Source of the DNA: Bombyx mori | Taxonomy: Eukaryota; Arthropoda; Insecta; Lepidoptera; Bombycidae | Reading direction: 5' to 3' | Length of the DNA stretch: 64,000 nt | Assembly (NCBI RefSeq): GCF_030269925.1 | Contig: NC_085116.1 | Span: 11,036,001 to 11,100,000 of the forward strand | Shown here: positions 47,441-58,867 of the stretch, one piece after another | Layout of the letters: every line of letters starts with the position of its first letter | How positions within the stretch are numbered: position 1 is the stretch's first letter | Notes under the pieces: model-generated | Databases searched by the model: none | The model's input: the letters and a program-made list of their open reading frames with translations, nothing else | Told to the model about the DNA's origin: nothing | Translations under genes and position numbers: made by a program

Positions 47441-47685
47441 ACTGGTGGTAGGACCTCTTGTGAGTACGCGCGGGTAGGTACCACAACCCTGCCTATATCT
47501 GCCGTGAAGCAGTAATGCGTTTCGGTGTGAAGGGTAGGGTAGCCGTTGTAACTATACTGAGATCTTACAGCTTATATCTCAAGGTGGGTGGCGCATTTAC
47601 GTTGTAGATGTCTATGGGCTCCAGTAACCACTTAACACCAGGTGGGCTGTGAGCTCGTCCACCCATCTAAGCAATAAAAAAAAAA
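47441..47685 (+). repeat. Family A SINE, short form
   Basis: Complete short form from ACTGGTGGTAGGACCTC to CTAAGCAATAAAAAAAAAA. Sense plus. Near consensus. Confidence 0.95.
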
Positions 47686-48663
47686 GTCGAACCTAGGTAT
47701 TTTTGGCTTACCAAAAAATCACTCGCATACAATTTTGCTAATCGTAACTTGGCTTCAACTAATACATCTCAGTTTATTTTATAATATTTCATTGTTACTA
47801 ATATTTAATTATAATAATAATTAAATATTAAATATTAATAATAATATTTAATAGTTTATTGTCTACCAAAAACTTTTTATACAAATACTGCATTTTTTCT
47901 TCAAATATAATTTTATAATTAGGTAATGGTGCATCGGAGTTTATTGTAGTTAAATATGACATTTGTTTAAGGTTCCCCCAAATGTCACTTGACTGGGACA
48001 CATGCGATGGTAAATTCCAATATTGAGCGTCATAAATATACCACGTCTCGGTAGATCGGCACAGTGATATGTTTTTTGTTCGTCTCTAGCGACAGATATT
48101 GGTATCATATACCAAACCTTGTTTCTTGGTCGTGACATCCAAAGGTTGAGACATTTGTTTAAATCACGTATTTTCCATTGTGAGATTTATTTTGACTAAG
48201 CATGTCCACAACACTTTGATCTAAAAATATAGTCGTCTTTTTCAAGTGCCATCTTTTAACGAAGGTTGACAATTTTAAGGAGTCGAGAAGATTAGACTCA
48301 ACACTACTAAAAAATAACCAGGTCCTTAAGTTAAACGAATTGGGCAGGTTTTTCAACCACGGTGTTCATGAGCGTTGTCTATATCTGATATCGATCTTGT
48401 AATAAATTCAAATATGTCTGACTCTTTATTGTGTCACGCACGTTGAATTATATATCGTTATTGTGTTGTATGTCCCATGATTGTGGGTAACTTTTTTTTC
48501 ACATTTTACAAATCCTAATACATGTCTTCTTTTTTGACGCCAGAACATCATAATAATATTATCTTCGATTAATCAGTATCAGCGACGCGACTTTTCTTTG
48601 CAATCGATATCGATTCGAATCGATATTTTCACTTATTTTCTTTTTCTACTAACCATCGTTACT
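47686..48663. other. AT-rich DNA with palindromes and a decayed frame
   Basis: A 13-bp perfect inverted repeat with a 4-nt loop lies at 47800-47829. At 48607-48626 ATATCGATTCGAATCGATAT is a perfect 20-bp palindrome. On the minus strand two consecutive frames (48356-48159 and 48138-47950) give normal-looking protein and then AATAAA (minus strand, near 47945). They could be remnants of one decayed transposon gene, but no motif identifies it. Confidence 0.45.
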
Positions 48664-48911
48664 TCTATACTAATATATAAATCTACAGTGGTTTTTACGG
48701 ATGTTCCGTTATAACTACTGAACCATGCATCCCATTGACTTGAAACTTGGTATCCATGTAGAAAATACATGAACTTAATGGATAGGCTAATATTTATATG
48801 AGTGTTGTGTAGTGCACCAGTTGCGGGGGCGTTAATGATCAGAATCTTTGTGAGGGTGAGAAATAAGAATGTTAATTTTAAATGCCCAGCGCAGCGGACA
48901 GGCATAGCTAG
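48664..48911 (+). mobile_element. Helitron family 3
   Basis: Begins TCTATACTAATATATAAATC and ends CCCAGCGCAGCGGACAGGC-ATAGCTAG, followed by T. 248 bp. Its interior (GATGTTCCGTTATAACTACTG, CCCATTGACTTGAAAC) is unlike families 1, 2 and 4. The 90-codon minus frame over it is an artefact of the element. Confidence 0.82.
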
Positions 48912-49708
48912 TTTACATATAAGAAAAGACTTGTTTAAAAAAATGACGTAATGATGACTGAAGGAAAATATTTCTTAGACATAAATTTTTTAGGACGAGT
49001 ACCAAAAAAATACTTTTCATTTATTAGATTGCCGAAAAGGGTCACTATGACTTTCCACAATCTAGTTTTAACGAGTCATTTGGTACCTTAAGGATTAGGG
49101 AGAGACTTAGCATTTATTTGTAACAGACATCATACGCATTCTATCAGGCTCTAGAATGAACACTCCTCACGATATTACCTGACCGCTACATTTCATTCAT
49201 AACTGTGACGCATGTTTATTTCGTGAGAAATGCGCGTCTTCAAACTAAATTAATAAGAAAATTACCGCGCCAATACGATAGCCGTGTTATTAGAATCATA
49301 TTTGATGAGAACTCTATGAACCCACTTCACGATTTGTTTTGAACTCACGAAGATCAAAACGAGCGTTATTATATTAATAAATCTTATCACAGTCAATGTA
49401 TGTGGAATAAAATGTGTAAGTGATAAGTGTGTTTAACAATAAAATGATGGGAATCTTTCTTTTAAAAGTATAATCTCTAAATCTAATATCGATTTATTTT
49501 GTTATAACTTGTTAGCATACGTTTATTTGAATTACATTATGTGTATAATATAAAAATTATGTGTAAAATGTATATAATTTACATTACATTCCTCGATAAC
49601 GTTACCAATTGAACTAAAATATAAGGTTTTTTATCTTTAAGTCTAATGTCAATTACTTAAGGTTAACTACAATAGTATGGCTTACTAACTAAGTATATTA
49701 GTCTTCGC
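48912..49708. other. AT-rich, no feature
   Basis: Nothing recognised. Confidence 0.4.
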
Positions 49709-49896
49709 TTTTTTATTTATTTCTTAGATGGGTGGACGAGCTCACAGCCCACCTGGTGTTAAGTGGCTACCGGGCCCATAGACAACTATAAGGACTGTCT
49801 CACCCTTCAAACCGAAACGCATTACTGCTTCACGGCAGAAATAGGCGGGGTGGTGTTACCTACCCGTGCGGACTCACAAGAGGTCCTGCCACCAGT
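49709..49896 (-). repeat. Family A SINE with internal deletion
   Basis: Both ends are present (TTTCTTAGATGGGTGGACG and TCCTGCCACCAGT). About 60 bp between CCATAGACAACTATAA and GGACTGTCTCACCC are missing. Confidence 0.92.
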
Positions 49897-50676
49897 AGAA
49901 ATGATGATCATCACAATTTAACCGTCATCACTATTGACACCTCAACATTTAGATTCAAGCACATTCAATTTTGTTTTGTTATTGATATTTTGAAGAAAAA
50001 AAAAACAAAAAAAAAACTGTCTATTTCCATAGAAAAATAGTTTAATCTAAAGCTGATCAATAGCTACCAAAACTAATCAAATTGTTTGACGAGCAGAGGA
50101 GAAAATTATACTTAAATAATTTTGCCGCTCTGATGCATAGTTTTCGGGATTCTGCATCGCAACGAATTCTGTGCAGTTTCTAATTGAATAAAACACGTGG
50201 GTTGATGCGTATGTGTGCGGACATGCCACATTTGTGGTTTTACATTTTCTTTTTATACGTTTCATTATCCTATATTTTATGCATTTTATTGCGGTTTATG
50301 TGTATAAAAAGAGAACAATGTATTTTATTTTTAAAATACGAATACAATTTGCTGTTTGGATTTTAGGAAAACACATTGGTCGTACTTTCAAGAAAGACAA
50401 AATAATGAATTGCAAAACGTATTTTTCTAACACTGGAGAAGTAGATAACTAACTAGTATGTAGATAACTACTTCTTTCATTCAGCTCACAAAAACGGTCC
50501 AAATATCATCAGCAATGACGTAAATTTAAAAACTTTGCTTGACTTTTTCGTAAAGAAAATGGTATATTCGGCAGGTATTTACCAGTATATCTTAGTCGAT
50601 CAATACGAATACACTGGTGGTCTTACCTGGATTTAAAAATAAATAAATAATATGCTATACATATATACTGTTTTTT
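49897..50676. other. AT-rich, no gene recognised
   Basis: Overlapping frames on both strands at 50077-50452 (60-79 codons) show no domain. Confidence 0.4.
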
Positions 50677-50915
50677 ACTGGTGGTAGGACCACTTGTGAG
50701 TCCGCGCGGGTAGGTACCACCGCCCTGCCTATTTCCGCCGTGAAGCAGTAATGCGTTTCGGTTCGAAGGGTGGGGTAGCCGTTGTAACTATACTGAGACC
50801 TTAGACCTTATCTCGAGGTGGGTGGCGCATTTACGTTGTAGATGTCTATGGGCTCCAGTAACCACTTAACACCAGGTGGGCTGTGAGCTCGTCCATCCAT
50901 CTAAGCAATAAAAAA
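50677..50915 (+). repeat. Family A SINE, short form
   Basis: ACTGGTGGTAGGACCAC to CTAAGCAATAAAAAAT; sense plus. Confidence 0.94.
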
Positions 50916-51555
50916 TATATATATATTGTATTTGTGATACAGAGCGCCGCAGCTTTCAAAGGTTAGCAATAAATGCACATTCCGTTTGTAGAACGTCGGC
51001 CATTTGTCGCATCCGCTAAGCCCTCTTGATGTGTATTGAAATACTGCCGGTCCTACTTATATCGTCATAAATTCCAATAGTTCATAAAATAAAATTATAA
51101 TTGTTTATAAAATAAGTTTCGAAATTACGTAAATTAACGTAAAAATGTATGTAAGTAAAAGATGAATGCTATTAAAAAATAATTTTAAATTTGATCAAAC
51201 GTTTGAAAATTACGAAAATGTTTCTGATACAGAAAACCGTGTTTTAGCTATCGTTAAGTACACGTGTTGTGAAGCGATCGTGCACGTGCTCGTTCGCCTG
51301 TACCCGCATGTGCCCTTTCCTGTAATACAAATTGGTTATTAATATCAGAATAGCCGTGCCTTCATACGTTTTCATGGTTTTTGTTGAATAGCTAGTGTGT
51401 GTGATTTTATGGAAATAACTGTACGAGAAAAAAATTGGATAACTCTTTTGGAAGCATGCCATCTGTATGTGTGATAATGACGCTCTTTGGATATTTATTG
51501 ATCTACAGACTTTTAACAGTAGAATCATTTTTTACTGCAGTGAATTATTAGATGA
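50916..51555. other. AT-rich, no gene recognised
   Basis: A 94-codon minus frame (51244-51528) has no recognisable domain. Confidence 0.4.
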
Positions 51556-51773
51556 GGCAGGTACCACCACCCTGCTTATTTCTGCCGTGAAGCAGTAATG
51601 CGTTTCGGCTTGAAGGGTGGGGCAGCCGTTGTAAATATACTTGAGACCTAAGAACTTATATCTCAAGGTGGGTGGCGCATTTACATTGTGGATGTCTATG
51701 GGCTCCAGTAACCACTTAACACCAGGTGGGCTGTGAGCTCGTCCAACCAGCTAAGCAATAAATAAAAAAAAAA
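51556..51773 (+). repeat. Family A SINE, 5'-truncated
   Basis: Starts inside the element at GCAGGTACCACCACC and runs to CTAAGCAATAAATAAAAAAAAAA. Sense plus. Confidence 0.93.
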
Positions 51774-51985
51774 GATGGGGTCATGGCCCACCTGGCGTTA
51801 AGTGATTATTGCAGCTCCTAGGCATGACTACGGGACTGCCATCACTCGGCTTGAAATATGAGGTGGAAGACTCAATTGTATGCATATTTTATATATTAAT
51901 CTGTTCAGTTTCTCTCAAACTGGTATGCACGCTTACTTTGCGGCAGAAGCGGCTCAATAAGCATTACGAGCCAAATAAATAGGGT
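51774..51985 (-). repeat. Diverged SINE-like copy in opposite orientation
   Basis: GATGGGGTCATGGCCCACC, GCGTTAAGTGATTATTG and CTTTGCGGCAGAAGCGG follow the order of family A on the minus strand but with many changes. The younger SINE sits tail to tail with it. Confidence 0.65.
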
Positions 51986-52619
51986 GACGTAAACATGTAG
52001 TAAAGATTATCAAATTGTATACAAAGTTCAAAACTGTTTAAATGTTTCTAGCGAAAATCACAATGACATTCAATTAGATTAGATTATTACGAAAACATTG
52101 TATGTATTCTTGATATGAATTGAGTATGAAGAACATCCATTGTTGCGGATCTCGTATATATATTCAGTTGGATTAAAACCCAATCTATTTTTGTTATTCT
52201 GCCAGAAGAGATTATATTCTTTGCGTACGCTTTTGTATGGCACTCGAAATATAATTTTCGTATATAATAAAAGTCGTAAAAATTATTGTTACGTTCCCGG
52301 TATCGAGGATTTTTGTACGAAACTATGGACTGTGAATAAATTGAGCGGGTCGATTTTTTATTCATTCGTACGTAATTGCGTATCGGAAAATTATACGTAA
52401 TCGGGTTCTCGTGCTTTCATTTTCGGTTGGATTGTTAGTTATGTTAGTTTTGTGAGCTACGTAATTCTATTTTTTATTTTTTTGAGAAAAATTCATGTGC
52501 ACAATTTGTAACAAATTTATACAGTTGTCATAATGTTGGTGATCGAAGGAGATCGCACGTCAGCTAACGTTAAATGATTAGTGGAGAGCATAGAAATCAT
52601 TATGTGAATGGTTTAATTT
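51986..52619. other. AT-rich, no gene recognised
   Basis: Frames at 52087-52400 on both strands are unrecognised. Confidence 0.4.
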
Positions 52620-52930
52620 TATTTATTTATTTATACTTTATTTCAGTTTTTTTTTTTTAAAACCATAACATTTTGTTAGTAAGAATTACTTATAATCTAT
52701 GTTAGTAACTTAAAAATCTAACCCATAAATATCATTACATACATTTTATATCATTACATTATTATTTAATTTTTTTTCCTTCCAAGTGCCCGCTGCAAAG
52801 GCTATTAATCAGCAGTCCCTCGATCTTGCTCGATATGATTTTCAGAAGACTGTGGCCACTGTCTGTATAGTGACTGTCCTTTTCTAGAAACTGTCATTAG
52901 TACGGGAGGATTTGGTACTGATAGATCAAG
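52620..52930 (-). pseudogene. LINE 3' end with possible coding remnant
   Basis: The left half (52625-52735) matches 34370-34490. The right half is GC-richer; one minus-strand frame reads SGHSLLKIISSKIEGLLINS, which looks like decayed LINE coding. No catalytic motif is preserved, so the clade is unassigned. Confidence 0.45.
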
Positions 52931-53352
52931 ATGATTGTATTCACACCAGTTCGATGAACAGTGACTTAGCTTGTCATTGTTTTGACTGTGGGTAAAATCA
53001 TATTCAGATTAGATTTTGGCTCGACTTCATTGGCATTAAAAACATAATCTTCTGGTTAACAGAGATACAGACTATTTTCAGTACGTTAATAATAGACCAT
53101 CACCAGTCTGCCTCATGAGCATGTCTGTCCTATTGATATTAAGATTCGCATTTCGTCGTAAAAAGTATTGTAATTTTTGGCATGATACAATGACAGGATC
53201 TAATATTTTATACTAATTTTTATATTAAATCTAATTTTGGAATTGGAAGTGACACATCGTTTTATCTAGGTAATATTTGATAAGAATAATTCGAAATGCT
53301 ACAAATTCAGACTAAGCGCGCAAATTCAAACGCGCGATGGAAGGATCACGTT
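52931..53352. other. AT-rich gap, no feature
   Basis: Nothing recognised. Confidence 0.4.
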
Positions 53353-53599
53353 CTTTTTTTTTATTGCTTAATAGTTGGACGAGCTCACAGCCCACCTGAT
53401 GTAAAGTGGTTACTGGAGCCCGTAGACATCTATAACGTAAATGCGCCACTCACCTTGAGATATAAGTTCTAAGGTCTCAGTATAGTTACAACGGCTGCCC
53501 CACCCTTCAAACCGAAATGCATTACTACTTCACGGCAGAAGAAATAGGCGGGGCGGTGGTACCTACCTGTGCGGACTCACAAGAGGTCCTACCACCAGT
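53353..53599 (-). repeat. Family A SINE, short form
   Basis: T tail, ATTGCTTAATAGTTGGACG, full body, CTACCACCAGT. ATCACGT occurs just outside both ends (53346 and about 53606) and may be a short target-site duplication. Confidence 0.93.
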
Positions 53600-54151
53600 A
53601 AAAAATCACGTATCGCATTATGGAGAGATGATCCTAAAAACTTGATAGAGCGCTATCAAGTAACCGAAATCTATGGAGAGAATAAACGAACTGCATGAAA
53701 TACTAATTACCTCTGAGTGAAAATATGAACAGCAGAAGGATTCCGAATAATGATAAATTCCAAATATCGAAACATGTTGTGTTACCTAACATTTATATTA
53801 TACTAACACCGTTAAAGTTATTGGGAACCAACTTATACCTATATATGATCGGAAAGACCGTTATTTTGGATGGCAATGATGTGGATGGACATTGCGAGAT
53901 ACCAGCATTTGATGACAATTATTGTATGGGGAACTGTCATAATATTCTGGAATATTCTGTTCTCGAACAAAACTTGCTGGGAAGCGAAATTTTACTTATA
54001 ATTTTACTTCGTATCTTTTATTTGCAACGCGAGACGTAACGCGTCGAATACGCGATACTGTCATTAATGACAGTTGATGATCACAGCAAACTGGTATATA
54101 CTCAGTAAATGGTATAAGCTGGTATCTGCTGGTAAATATAGGCGGTAAATA
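53600..54151. other. Spacer with an unassigned 104-codon frame
   Basis: The + frame 53725-54039 has mixed, non-repetitive composition (VILDGNDVDGHCEIPAFDD) but no domain, splice context or start context that I can support. Confidence 0.35.
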
Positions 54152-54245
54152 GAGGCACATTTACGTTGTAGATGTCTATGGGCTTTAGTAACCACTTAAT
54201 ACCAGGTGGGCTGTGAGCTCGTCCACCTATCTAGGCAATAAAAAT
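54152..54245 (+). repeat. Family A SINE, 3' end only
   Basis: GGCACATTTACGTTGTAG to ATCTAGGCAATAAAAATG, about 90 bp of the 3' end. Confidence 0.88.
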
Positions 54246-54450
54246 GAAAAAAGTATAATACATACTCAAAGAGCTCATCCTCTGATGACAAAGTCGCCTT
54301 TTTGGACACCTTTGCTAACAGATAGGGTGTGGCTATTCTAGATACCACACAGCCAAAATATTTGTAACGATAGCAATTTAATACTACACATGCGGTTTGC
54401 CTTCTAATATGAACAATTTAGGCATATAATTGGTATTATATCATCTAGTC

Positions 54451-54711
54451 TTTTTTTTTTTATTGCTTTCGATAGGCAGACGAGCTTACGGCTCATCTGA
54501 TGGGAAATGATAACCGTCGCCCATAGACATCCAAACTACATCAGTGACTCAGATGTGCTGCCTATCCTGGCCTGGATGGGCAGCCTTATGTATGTTACAC
54601 CGGCTATCCTGTCCTTCAGACCGGAACACAGTATTACTGTTTTGCGGCAGAAATAGACAGGACGGTGGTACCAACCCGGGCGGGCTTCTACACAGAACCC
54701 TACCACCAGTA
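54451..54711 (-). repeat. SINE of a distinct subfamily (A2)
   Basis: Shares the ends with family A (T tail plus ATTGCTT; terminal CCCTACCACCAGT) and the TTTGCGGCAGAAATAGACAG block. Its middle differs: GATGTGCTGCCTATCCTGG and TATGTTACACCGGCTATCC. Near the tail it reads GGCAGACGAGCTTACGGCTC, closer to LINE family C. The 79-codon frame 54544-54783 is read-through. Confidence 0.85.
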
Positions 54712-54850
54712 AAGTCCAGTCATTTCGAAGATACGTTAGTTACGATAGAATTAGATAACCAAAACAATCTTGCATTAATATAAATTGAACTTGATACATT
54801 TACTCGTATGACCGTTAAATTAGATTTCCCGTATAAACATTTTTTAAAGC

Positions 54851-55095
54851 TTTTTTTTTTATTGCTTAGATGGGTGGACGAGCTCGCAGTTCACCTGGTG
54901 TTAAGGGGTTACTGGACCCCATAGACATCCACAACGTAAATGCGCCACCCACCTGGAGATATAAGTTCTAAGGTCTCAAGTAAGTTACAACGGCTGCCCC
55001 ACCCTTCAAACCGAAACGTATTACTGCTTCACGGCAGAAATAGGCAGGGCGGTGGTACCCACCCGCGCGGACTCACAAGAGGTCTTACCACCAGT
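54851..55095 (-). repeat. Family A SINE, short form
   Basis: T tail, ATTGCTTAGATGGGTGGACG, full body, TTACCACCAGT. Confidence 0.93.
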
Positions 55096-55790
55096 AATAG
55101 ACTGGCTCTTTGATAGTCAATTATTATTTTTCGTTCTAAATATAAATTTTATACATTAATTTTATACATTTTAATGTTTGCAAGTTTCATTTTTTTGAGC
55201 TCTATTCCCCAAAAAAAAGGTATTTCCTGCTACGAAATATAATCGTTGTTTTTGGCGTTTTGGTTCGTTTACTTTGAAAGAGTATTCGCGTTTATTGTTC
55301 GATATCCTTTATTTGCATTCGGTTTATTAAATTGGATTTTATTAATTGCTGATATGTTTGAAGCTTGATCGTTTTAGTGATGATTTTTATGTTAAACAAA
55401 TAAAACTACTTAAGTGTTTTTTTAAATAGCACATCCCTATAATACTAGCAGGGGTGATGCATGAAGCGTTTAAAATAATACACATTTACGTAATAACAAT
55501 GATGCAATTGAAACCTCATTAAAAATCCTAAGAATAATTTAAAAATTCTACATAATATATTCTATTATAAATTAATCTTAAGTATTAAAATTATTAAATA
55601 ACGATGCTTAAGATACATATCAAATCAATGTATGATTTTACTGAAACTCCAATAATGTAACGAAAATTACACAGACAATAATATAAAAATAATAAAAAAA
55701 TTGATAAAAACAAATGTTATTTGAATGATAATAAAAGTTCATTAAAATCATAATAATTATTCAAACTACCTTTATAATTTTCTATTTTTA
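55096..55790. other. AT-rich, no feature
   Basis: Nothing recognised. Confidence 0.4.
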
Positions 55791-55898
55791 GAAACCTGAC
55801 GCAAATATAAGGGTATTAAGGGTTAATGTGTGTGTATTATAATTTTTTGTTTTGAAATTTTTGTTAAAGACCTGAGCGAAGCCGGAGCGGGCCGCTAG
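55791..55898 (+). mobile_element. Helitron family 1, 3' end only
   Basis: CCTGACGCAAATA through TTTGAAATTTTTGTTAAAG to GCGAAGCCGGAGCGGGCCG-CTAG, then T. It matches the last 100 bp of 32545-32907. Confidence 0.82.
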
Positions 55899-56268
55899 TC
55901 TACAATAAAATTATGAAAAATTACTGAATCTAATCCGGTAATAAGAACAAAATTAAAGTGCAAACTGTTACTACGAGAATGTCGGCGTCAACATACAATA
56001 TTACATGCGCAAGTTTTGATAAAAAAATTAAGATCGTACAGTAATATTCCACGATGAATCGAATGCGTCGCCGGCGTCATTTTTGCGTCACGTCGCGTCA
56101 CGCACGCAGAGACCGCGCCCGCGCCGATCGGCGTCATTGAAAACCTCGTGACTGTCGCTATTTACTAACTCGTTTCATTGCACTGATTGAAACGTTTATG
56201 CCAATTACTCACAAAGGTACAATATTAGTCTTTGTAATTAAATAACCGGCTTATTCTTACATTACGTT
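55899..56268. promoter_or_regulatory. GC-rich block with repeated GCGTCA words
   Basis: At 56067-56145 GCGTCGCC, GGCGTCAT, TGCGTCACG, CGCGTCACG and GGCGTCATTG follow one another with CCGCGCCCGCGCCG. Repeated TGACG half-sites (CRE/bZIP-like, reverse strand) in a CpG-dense patch suggest a regulatory element; no frame supports coding. Confidence 0.35.
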
Positions 56269-56467
56269 CTCCTACCTATTCTGATAGCCTTGAGAGACGA
56301 TTTCAGCTTCTCCTTGGTTGGGTTCAAGCTGGGACTGTTGCTAGCACTGGCCCTAGCAAGACTTCGCGGAATCTACCACCGGATCGGAAACACGACCCAC
56401 TGAGAAGATCCGGCGTGAAACTCATTGGCTTTGTCTATGGGTTAATTCACTCGTCGAGCCCTTCGTG
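56269..56467 (-). repeat. Family B retroposon
   Basis: CTGATAGCCTTGAGAGAC, GCTAGCACTGGCCCTAGC, GGATCGGAAACACGACCC and CGTCGAGCCCTTCGTGA. Short internal deletions; sense minus. Confidence 0.88.
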
Positions 56468-57309
56468 ATACATTACTAAGATGGAACGTTTGATTTATGT
56501 TAACGCATAAAACCGTATTTTCAACGAAATGTTTTAGATGTACGTTGCGAACAACTTATGCTGACATAAAATTTGTGATTTTTTTGTAACGTTTATATAA
56601 AAATTGTGGTATTTTGATTTAAATGCTCGTTTATGCCCCTGTGTGGTGACTACTTCTAGTGATAGTGAACAAATATTACTACAGTTTGCAATGTGTCACT
56701 ACTGTATGATATTGAGACTTCGGATTAATTTATTTATTGATTAAGTTCTACCAACAAAGTGATCATCAATACAAAACATTGACAAACTGATAAAAGTTCA
56801 TGGCCAATGTCACCTCAATTATAGGTGCAATCGACAGTGCATTAACAACACAAATAAAAAATTATATAACTAAGATTTGATTACATTTGATTGATTGCTT
56901 AAGATTAATTTATATTTAATTGGGAAGTGATCCGCGACAGATTTTTCCTGTAAGTTGTGAGACAATTAGAAAAAACATCTATTTCACTTAAAATTAGTTC
57001 AGCGAGTAAAGAGTATAAAATATTGTATTTTAATAAATCGAAATAATTTGCGGATAAGTTCGTTTCAAAGTCATTATGAATAGATTCTAAATTAAAACGT
57101 CTAAATTAGAATTCTTATTTAAAATATTAATACGATTTTTTCCGTAATTGAAATTACTATTAATGATATCTTCTAAACTGTTCAATAGAAGTTCAATAAA
57201 AAATATGTGCGTATAGGCTTGAAATTGCACCGCCTCTTTCATCTCTTTCCGTAAATGTCTTGAAATGTGACTTAGGGTATTCTCTGAGTATACTGGAATA
57301 CTGTGGTCG
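56468..57309. other. AT-rich, no gene recognised
   Basis: Nothing supported. Short minus frames near 57087-57393 end inside the repeat remnant that follows. Confidence 0.4.
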
Positions 57310-57480
57310 GCAGCTAGCATCTTTTGGTGGCAGGGCGTGAGCTCGCAGGTGTGGGTATAGAAATATTACGTATTTCTGTCGCAAACCAGTCATACGTTCC
57401 GGCTTGAGACAACCGTTGGATGATACAATTGAGACTTCGTCTTCATGTATTGATGTGGGTAGCGGGATTCGCGATATGAT
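57310..57480 (+). repeat. Old SINE-like remnant
   Basis: TTTCTGTCGCAAACCAGTC, CATACGTTCCGGCTTGAG and ACAATTGAGACTTCGTC keep the order of a family A/A2 relative on the + strand; strongly diverged. Confidence 0.45.
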
Positions 57481-57597
57481 ATGAGCTCTGAAAATGATTT
57501 TACAACAGGCGAGTCATGGCCTCGTTCACATATCGTGTCAAATTTATTTAATGTAACGTATCCTGTATAAAACTATATCTTTGTTATGATTCTTTAG

Positions 57598-57823
57598 TTG
57601 CTTCTTTAGGTAGACGAGCTCACCGCCCATCTAGTGGTAACAGGAGCACATAGATATCAACAACGTAAATATCGCTACTCACCTTGAGACATGAGTTCTA
57701 AATCTCAGTTTTATAGGGCAACGGTTCCCGCGGCCTTCAAGGCGAAACGCATTACTGCTTCACGACAGAAATAGGTAGAGTGGTATCTACCTATGCAAGT
57801 TCACAAGACGTTCTACCACCAGT
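57598..57823 (-). repeat. Family A SINE, old copy
   Basis: GGTAGACGAGCTCACCGCCC, AACGTAAATATCGC, GCGAAACGCATTACTGC and TTCTACCACCAGT. Complete short form with many substitutions. Confidence 0.87.
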
Positions 57824-58867
57824 AAAAATCTAAATCTATGAAGTCCTAAAAATTTGAGTTGCAGTTTCCTGTAGTGGGACTGAAACTCGAATGAAAATAA
57901 TTAATTATTAATTTTATGAAAAAAATAAAGCTATAAAATTCCTTTAGGGTTTTAGTATAATAGTGTTTATAATCTACACGCATTAATATTCGACGCTCGC
58001 GTGTTTGCTGTAGTCTGCGATGAAATGATGAACGTCTAATATTTAAAATACCAGCTGTCCTTTGAAATGAATTCTCGAACATAGCGATGGTTTATTTAAA
58101 TTTATTTTTCCGGACGCATGCGTCATCGGGCGTTTGTCTAGTCTTGGACCGTCATGTGACTCGAACGACGAAATCCCGTAATTTTCCAACATCTAAAACT
58201 GATTAGTATATTTCTAGAATGTATTTGTATAGACCGACCATTTATTTTGAGAGATACGTGGAAAACTAGATGCCGTTTCATTTTAGAATCTTACGAATAA
58301 GTAGCTAAATTTTATATTAGTACGATTCTATTCGACGGTGCTAACGAGGTTGATATTTATAGATTACACCTTTTAGTTGTGGAAAAGTGTACATTAAAAG
58401 ATTGTAAACAAAAAATTCAACCATTTTCAAACACTGAATCTTAAACATTATTCAAGGAACAAGTCACGTTCCCTGACGACTTTAAAAATGACGTCCGAAA
58501 ATTATTCATTAGATTTATAAGACAAAATGAAAGATAACGAGCTCTTGAAATTATCAAAGTCCATGTGACGTTGTCGTAGCTAATGTAATGATGTAATTTA
58601 TTAAACCGCGGTAAAATATTTCAAAATTTCAAATATTGTACGAACTTGTTGGGTACTTTTCAAAACATCGTTTTTCACTGCAATAAATTGGCACAGTACC
58701 TACTCCTAGTGTAAAAATAATAATGTTCATTGTCACTGTGTTTTATTGTGACATCTGATTTATCTCTAGTTTAAATTTACGTTTGCGATTTTAGTGATAA
58801 ACTATAAATTTTTCGTTTTTGGGTTCCGTAGTCCAATTTCAAGAAAAGCAACATTATGCTCACGAAT
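57824..58867. other. AT-rich, no gene recognised
   Basis: A 78-codon minus frame (57846-58082) reads FQRTAGILNIRRSSFHRRLQ, which has the look of a repeat-derived frame, but I cannot assign it. Confidence 0.4.

Noticed and set aside
53725..54039. A 104-codon plus frame
   Set aside because: No domain, splice or start context supports it; kept only as an unassigned frame in the spacer description.
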